Below, one piece after another: positions 5,589 through 9,485 of a stretch of DNA of 9,485 nt. The notes below the pieces were generated by a model. It did no database searches and was not told the DNA's origin. It worked only from the letters and a program-made list of their open reading frames with translations. Location: contig MHSZ01000001.1 of NCBI GenBank assembly GCA_001824745.1, positions 29,322 through 38,806 on the forward strand, read 5' to 3'. A program made the translations under genes and the position numbers. This stretch comes from Candidatus Terrybacteria bacterium RIFCSPLOWO2_01_FULL_58_14 (GTDB taxonomy: Bacteria; Patescibacteriota; Minisyncoccia; Terrybacterales; 2-01-FULL-58-14). The stretch's first letter is position 1; each line of letters starts with the position of its first letter.

Positions 5589-7028
5589 GTGCTCATACTC
5601 GCTATCCTCGCCGTACTTGTTGCGGTCGGCGCCGGCTTCCTCGTGAAGCTGGCACTCGACCGAATCGAGACACCCCTCGAAATCACGTGGCGGGAGTTTC
5701 TCGTCGGCGCGCTCATCATCGCCGTGCTCATCGTGCCGCTCAGCACCTGGGTCGGCTGGCGCGTGGCGAAATCCGGCACGCTGAGCTTCCGGGAGTACTG
5801 GAACGGCTACGAGCTCGAAACGCAGTGGGAACGCACGCAGTGCAGCCGCGATGGGCCGTGCGTGCACGAATACGACTGCGATCCATGGACGCACATCCAC
5901 GTCGAAACCTCCACCGATTCGAAGGGGAACACCACGACCGAAACCTACCCGCACACGCACTACCGCTCGTGCCCGTATACCGACGAGGAGTGGACCTTCC
6001 GCATCGATACGACGCTCGGCGCCTACACGATCGCAGACCACTGGCTCCCGACCAATCCTGAAGAGCATCGGTGGCGCTCCGGAAAGAGCGTCCCCGACCG
6101 CTTCGCGTCGGGCATCCCGGAGTTCTGGGCTGCAGCGAAGGCGCGCATCGACCGAGGAGACCCCGGACCGGTCACAAAGAGGATGACCTACGACAACTAC
6201 ATCCTCGCGTCCGACCGTTCGATCCTGAAGCAGTACAGCGACCAGATCGCGCGCTTCAAGGCCGACGACCTACTCCCCGACGTTGCGCGCGATATCCGGG
6301 ATTTCTACTACGCGGATAAAGCGCACTTCGTCGGCTACGCGCCCCGCGACCCTGAAGGACGGCAAACGGCGCTCGCATGGCAAACGGCGCTCATGCGCCT
6401 CAATGCAGCACTCGGAAGCGAACTCCAGGGAGATCTTCATCTCGTCATCGTGCAAGACAACCGGGTGAGCGCCGAACCCGACGCATATCTTCTTGCGCTG
6501 AAAGCGCACTGGACGAACCCGGGCGAGTTCGGCGACGACGCCTTGAGCAAAAATGCTATCGTGGTCGTCATCGGCACCGACGACGGCGCTACCGTCACCT
6601 GGGCGCGCGCGACAACCGGCATGCCGCTCGGAAACGAGGCAATGCTCACCGCCTTGCGCACGCGCCTCATCGGCACCGCCCTCACGCCAGAAAACGTGAT
6701 CGGCGATGTGCGCGGCGAGTTCTACGATGACGTGGACGAAGAGACCGGCGAATCGGAACGCGACGTTCGCGGGCAACACGGCAATGGCACCCTCGAACGG
6801 ATTTTGTGGGGCCTCAACGACCCCGCAACGCGTTTCCAGCGGATCTCGATGACCGGGAAGGACGCCGACGACATCGGCGGAGGGTTCCTCTACCTGGACT
6901 CGGAGATCCAGCCCTCAACGGGCCAGAGAATCGCGATCGCCGCGGTCATCTTCGGGATCTCGCTTCCCGTTTGGCTCGCATTCGCCTTTATCGGCGAGCG
7001 CCTCCCCACCCGCAGGCGAGATTTCTAG
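5589..7028 (+). CDS. Membrane protein with Cys/His-rich segment and TPM-like domain
   Basis: A 479-residue protein with a GTG start. Two membrane segments lie at the N-terminus (about 2-20 and 38-56) and one at the C-terminus (about 447-469), followed by the basic end RLPTRRRDF. Between them a Cys/His-rich stretch (C85, C91, H93, C97, H102, H104, H122, H124, C128) could bind a metal or form disulfides. Residues about 240-415 look like a TPM domain (TLP18.3/Psb32/MOLO-1): GDLHLVIVQD, then NAIVVVIGTDDGATVTWARATTGMP, then an amphipathic helix. The TPM call rests on this strand pattern and on the LemA-like gene 36 bases downstream, a known pairing. TPM proteins are mostly uncharacterised; some bind metal or act as phosphatases. 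I recall a comparable membrane protein next to a LemA-like gene in large tailed phages, but could not check it. No enzymatic activity can be claimed. Confidence 0.72.
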   Translation: MLILAILAVLVAVGAGFLVKLALDRIETPLEITWREFLVGALIIAVLIVPLSTWVGWRVAKSGTLSFREYWNGYELETQWERTQCSRDGPCVHEYDCDPWTHIHVETSTDSKGNTTTETYPHTHYRSCPYTDEEWTFRIDTTLGAYTIADHWLPTNPEEHRWRSGKSVPDRFASGIPEFWAAAKARIDRGDPGPVTKRMTYDNYILASDRSILKQYSDQIARFKADDLLPDVARDIRDFYYADKAHFVGYAPRDPEGRQTALAWQTALMRLNAALGSELQGDLHLVIVQDNRVSAEPDAYLLALKAHWTNPGEFGDDALSKNAIVVVIGTDDGATVTWARATTGMPLGNEAMLTALRTRLIGTALTPENVIGDVRGEFYDDVDEETGESERDVRGQHGNGTLERILWGLNDPATRFQRISMTGKDADDIGGGFLYLDSEIQPSTGQRIAIAAVIFGISLPVWLAFAFIGERLPTRRRDF

Positions 7029-7064
7029 AAACCCGGGCAAAACACACCACAGGAGGTTGAAACA

Positions 7065-7745
7065 ATGGAAGCACTGATCGAGAAAGTGAAGGCGCGCCCC
7101 TTCCTCTTCGGAGGAATCGCCGCTGCCTTGATCGCCGTGATCGTGCTGGTCACCAGCTGCTACTCGTACACCAACGGCGTCCGGAGCACCGGCATCGAGA
7201 AAGAGCAGCAGCTCACCGCCCAGTACCTGGACAACCAGAACTACCTCTCCGCCTACATCTCCGGCTTCCACGAGCAGGTGAGCGTCGCGCAGGCCCAAAG
7301 CGCCGTGCTCGACGAGATCCTGCTCGACGCGGTCAAGGGCCGCTACGACGAAGGCGGTTTCGACGTCGATTCGGCGCTGTTCACCGCCGTGGTCGAGGCG
7401 TACCCGGAAGCCAGTGCGCAAACGCTGCTCCAAAACTGGGGCAAGATCCAGGACTACATCGCCTCGCAGCGCGAAGGGTACCGCAATCAGCAGTCCAAGC
7501 TCCTCGATATCCTCCGCTCCTACGACTCCTGGCGCAAAACGGGGTTCGTGAAGAACTTCATTGCGGGCAGCGTCCTCGGCTTCCCCAGCGACAACCTCGA
7601 GGCGCGCGTGGGCGACACGGTCCTCCGGGGCCCTGTAGCACGGGACAAGATGTACCAGATCGTCCTCACCCGCGACGCGGTCGCGGCCTACGAAACCGGA
7701 GAGATGGACCCGCTCGAGGTTCCGTCCTCCGGCACCGAACCGTAA
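7065..7745 (+). CDS. LemA-like membrane protein
   Basis: A 226-residue protein with one N-terminal membrane segment (about 13-30, ending in SC) and a helical body outside it. The body shows the LemA pattern in a diverged form: a long first helix with TAQYLDNQNYLSAY, a middle VVEAYPEASAQTLLQNWGKIQDYIAS (compare YPEL..., ...LQ-ELE), a helix REGYRNQQSKLLDILRSYDSW, and the turn LGFPSDNLEARVGD matching the usual FP-xN-xxA element. A strong ribosome site, AGGAGGTT (7051-7058), lies six bases before the ATG. The gene starts 36 bases after the TPM-like gene and ends just before a terminator, so the two form one transcript and probably one membrane complex. LemA proteins have no settled molecular role. 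This one lacks the classical LVxLREEVDxAWSQIE-type opening, which supports a distinct subfamily. Confidence 0.75.
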   Translation: MEALIEKVKARPFLFGGIAAALIAVIVLVTSCYSYTNGVRSTGIEKEQQLTAQYLDNQNYLSAYISGFHEQVSVAQAQSAVLDEILLDAVKGRYDEGGFDVDSALFTAVVEAYPEASAQTLLQNWGKIQDYIASQREGYRNQQSKLLDILRSYDSWRKTGFVKNFIAGSVLGFPSDNLEARVGDTVLRGPVARDKMYQIVLTRDAVAAYETGEMDPLEVPSSGTEP

Positions 7746-7761
7746 GGAGCAACCAAAAAAC

Positions 7762-7789
7762 ATCGGCCCCGACATTTGTCGGGGCCGAT
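7762..7789. terminator. Bidirectional rho-independent terminator
   Basis: ATCGGCCCCGACA (7762-7774) pairs perfectly with TGTCGGGGCCGAT (7777-7789). A-rich sequence on the left (7755-7760) and TTCTTT on the right give a U-tract in both directions. It lies between the convergent LemA-like gene and the 120-residue gene and serves both. Confidence 0.92.
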
Positions 7790-7803
7790 TTCTTTGCTGG
7801 CGC

Positions 7804-8166
7804 TTAGGCCGCTGCGGTCTTTTTCGGCGGCGCACCGCAGGGACAGTCAGCGGCATGGCCGTTGCGGTGATCGATGATCGTTTCGTTGCCCTCAAGAAGG
7901 ATTGCGCGGTCCAGGACGCGGCGGATGCGCGTGGGCGTGACGCCGTCTTCGGCGAACTCCTCCACCTTCGCGATGCCGATGGTGTAGACGCCACCTTCTC
8001 GCGGCTCGCACTCGCAGAGGACGATATCGCCCTCTTTGAGTTCCTGCCGGAAGCTCCGGCTGTCGTCGCGCACGAGAATGCCATCGCTCAACCAGATGTT
8101 CATGTGGCCCATCGCGTGGTCAGACCCGTGATAGGTGCTCAGGTAGAACTTGTTCTGTTGAGTCAC
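7804..8166 (-). CDS. Unknown 120-residue protein, possible PUA-like barrel
   Basis: I do not recognise this family. The protein is soluble, acidic in the middle and has no membrane segment. KFYLSTYHG (6-14) and then ELKEGDIVLCECE...GGVYTIGIAKVEEF (42-71) have the strand spacing of a small beta barrel, as in PUA/EVE-type domains where a GD-V turn precedes a GIA-V strand, but no diagnostic residues are visible. The C-terminus ends in DCPCGAPPKKTAAA, with a CxC pair (C108, C110) plus C51 and C53, so metal binding or redox chemistry is possible. The GTG start is fixed by GGGAGGTT at 8171-8178, four bases upstream; the frame is open further up, but that part crosses the terminator of the next gene. 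It sits between two terminators and so is a single-gene transcript. Confidence 0.7.
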   Translation of the reverse strand: MTQQNKFYLSTYHGSDHAMGHMNIWLSDGILVRDDSRSFRQELKEGDIVLCECEPREGGVYTIGIAKVEEFAEDGVTPTRIRRVLDRAILLEGNETIIDHRNGHAADCPCGAPPKKTAAA

Positions 8167-8170
8167 TGCC

Positions 8171-8178
8171 AACCTCCC
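8171..8178 (-). promoter_or_regulatory. Shine-Dalgarno site that fixes the GTG start of the 120-residue gene
   Basis: GGGAGGTT on the minus strand, four bases before the GTG at 8166. It rules out the longer reading frame, whose extra 69 codons would cover the terminator at 8252-8280. Confidence 0.75.
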
Positions 8179-8238
8179 TGTTCTGATTGTTATCGAGCCG
8201 CCATCAATAAAGCATACCTGTTGTTTTTTGGCAAGCAC

Positions 8239-8280
8239 AGAAAAAAGAAAAGCAAAAGGCCCCGATATGGGGCCTTTTGC
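8239..8280 (-). terminator. Rho-independent terminator of the surface-protein gene
   Basis: GCAAAAGGCCCC (8252-8263) pairs perfectly with GGGGCCTTTTGC (8269-8280) around a five-base loop. On the minus strand it follows the surface-protein stop by 14 bases and is followed by TTTTCTTTTTT, a good U-tract. Confidence 0.92.
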
Positions 8281-8294
8281 GCGACACTGTCGTT

Positions 8295-9485
8295 TCAGGC
8301 GTGCGATTCGCCGCGGCGCCGCATCCACATCACAATCGCGAGGATGATTGCCGCAAACAGCGCAACCCACCACCAGCTTCCCATAAGATCGGCAAGGGAA
8401 GCCATCAGCGAGGGTTTCTCCGGTGCTGGCTGTCCCTGTTCTTGCGCCGAAGGCGCGGCTGGGGATTCCGTCGGAGAACCAACCGGGGGTTCCGAGTCTG
8501 TTGCCAACCCGAGTACCTCACCTGCTGCTTCTCCCTCCGATGACGTAGAGCCACCTGCGGGGGTCGACGAAGGGGTTCCTGCGGGTGCGGACCCCTCCTC
8601 CTGCTCAGATGATGGAGAAGGCGGCGGCTGCGACGGCTCATTGGGAGGAGGCGGAGACGCGGGCTCCTCATTGTTTCCTTGCGGGGATGCCGGCGGAGCG
8701 CCAAAATCAGCGCCGTTGTTGCCGCCCGGAGGCGTTCCTCCCGGCGTGGTGAACTGCTGCTCCCCGCCCACGGCTTCTGGCGACCCGTGCGACACCGTGC
8801 GGTAGTAGTAGGTCGTTGCCGGAGCAAGACCCGAAACCACTACAGTGTGGTCGAGCACAAGTGCTGGATCCTCTGGCGTCGAAAACGCGTAACCATAGCA
8901 GTTGAGCGCGTCGTTGGGCGCAGGACACGGCCCGTCGCCGATCAGCGGATCGGGGTGCGGCGCGCTGTCATAAATCACGCGGCTCGTAGCCAAGTGATCC
9001 GTGACCCAGGTGGCCACAATGCTCATCAAATCACCGATTTGCGTCGAGGTGTGCTCTTCAGAGATAACCGGCACCGGCACGTAGGCAATGGGGCCTGCGA
9101 ACGCCGTGTGCTCGACATTGCCGGCATTGTCAGTAGCGTTCACCTCAAGACAGTAGATGCCGGGTTCTGGCGGGACCCAATCGTGATTCCACGTGACGGT
9201 GACCGGATCAACGCTCACGAGATTCAGCGCGATGATTTCTGTTTGAATCGGCTCCGAAGGACACTGAATCTCAGCAAAGCCGGCGAAGAAGCTTTGCGCA
9301 GGAAACTGATCAATCAAATCGAAATCAGGATCGCCTTCTGGAAGGATTCGAAGAAGGTCAAAGTCAGGATCGCCTTGGATGCGATGCACCGACAAATCGG
9401 CACGGCCGCCGCCCTCTTCGCTGATTGCAGCGTTGTCCGTTGATGTCCCTCTCAACTCAAGCGACACGATTTCGGTATCGATGAC
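8295..9485 (-). CDS. Cell-surface protein, Ig-like and FN3-like domains, C-terminal anchor; 5' end outside window
   Basis: The frame is open to the right edge, so the N-terminus and any signal peptide are missing; 396 residues are visible. In order: two tandem 13-residue repeats starting GDPDFDL (38-63); an Ig-like region (about 70-135) with EPGIYCLEVNATDNAGNV, typical of bacterial adhesin modules; a fibronectin type III-like domain (about 139-247) with IVATWVTD and VVSGLAPATTYYYRTVS, similar to the domain before purple acid phosphatases; a 110-residue linker of Pro, Ser, Gly and Glu with a GEVLG motif (322-326); a membrane helix WWWVALFAAIILAIVMW (371-387); and the basic tail MRRRGESHA. This layout fits an exported protein held in the membrane by its C-terminus with its domains outside. 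The role is unknown; adhesion is a guess from domain type. Confidence 0.85.
   Translation of the reverse strand, partial: VIDTEIVSLELRGTSTDNAAISEEGGGRADLSVHRIQGDPDFDLLRILPEGDPDFDLIDQFPAQSFFAGFAEIQCPSEPIQTEIIALNLVSVDPVTVTWNHDWVPPEPGIYCLEVNATDNAGNVEHTAFAGPIAYVPVPVISEEHTSTQIGDLMSIVATWVTDHLATSRVIYDSAPHPDPLIGDGPCPAPNDALNCYGYAFSTPEDPALVLDHTVVVSGLAPATTYYYRTVSHGSPEAVGGEQQFTTPGGTPPGGNNGADFGAPPASPQGNNEEPASPPPPNEPSQPPPSPSSEQEEGSAPAGTPSSTPAGGSTSSEGEAAGEVLGLATDSEPPVGSPTESPAAPSAQEQGQPAPEKPSLMASLADLMGSWWWVALFAAIILAIVMWMRRRGESHA
9297..9374 (-). repeat. Two tandem 39-base repeats inside the surface-protein gene
   Basis: Residues 38-50 and 51-63 share GDPDFDL and a Pro at position 12 of each unit. At base level the shared block TCAGGATCGCCTT recurs with a 39-base period. 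More copies could lie upstream only if separated by other sequence, since the residues before copy one (SVHRIQ) do not match. Confidence 0.75.

Noticed and set aside
6915..8084. A 389-codon open frame on the minus strand
   Set aside because: It is antisense to the LemA-like gene and crosses the bidirectional terminator and the 120-residue gene in another frame; it is low-complexity and explained by high GC.
7855..8805. A 316-codon plus-strand frame
   Set aside because: It is antisense to the 120-residue gene and the surface protein and passes through a terminator; its composition mirrors the Pro/Ser linker.
1..9485. CRISPR array, insertion sequence or prophage
   Set aside because: No regularly spaced repeats, transposase, integrase or phage structural gene is visible; the phage link of the LemA pair rests on similarity alone.

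Overview
The window looks like a bacterial chromosome fragment from an uncultivated, small-genome lineage, most plausibly Patescibacteria (Candidate Phyla Radiation). The grounds are compact proteins, weak or missing Shine-Dalgarno sites in front of many genes, a salvage-type nucleotide gene set mixed into the secE-nusG-rplK block, and a single-pass surface protein with a Pro/Ser linker. This assignment is inferred, not proven. TGA is used as a stop by nusG, rplK, dcd, tmk and the phosphoribosyltransferase, which argues against the Gracilibacteria/Absconditabacteria code in which TGA encodes glycine.

Left part (1-5426), all read on the minus strand, so transcription runs from right to left: a compact phosphoribosyltransferase, secE, nusG, rplK (L11), dcd (dCTP deaminase), tmk (dTMP kinase), a duplicated nucleoside-deoxyribosyltransferase-like protein, a NUDIX hydrolase, a terminator hairpin, and the first 325 codons of gatB, which runs off the left edge. 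Five of these (phosphoribosyltransferase, dcd, tmk, NDT-like, NUDIX) fit nucleotide salvage or pool cleaning. secE, nusG, rplK and gatB are protein export, transcription and translation housekeeping genes. Two small intergenic repeat structures lie at 3030-3083 and 3669-3729.

A divergent intergenic region (5427-5588) separates this block from a plus-strand pair with strong ribosome binding sites: a 479-residue membrane protein with a Cys/His-rich segment and a TPM-like domain (5589-7028), and a LemA-like membrane protein (7065-7745). LemA and TPM-domain genes are known neighbours in many bacteria. From memory, this version looks closer to a pair seen in large tailed phages, which is the most interesting lead in the window. 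The pair ends in a strong bidirectional terminator.

Right part (7804-9485), minus strand: a 120-residue protein of unknown function, a terminator, and the C-terminal 396 residues of a surface protein with tandem 13-residue repeats, an Ig-like region, a fibronectin type III-like domain, a long Pro/Ser/Gly/Glu linker and a C-terminal membrane anchor. No tRNA, rRNA, CRISPR array, insertion sequence or transposase was seen. No stretch longer than 300 bases lacks a gene.
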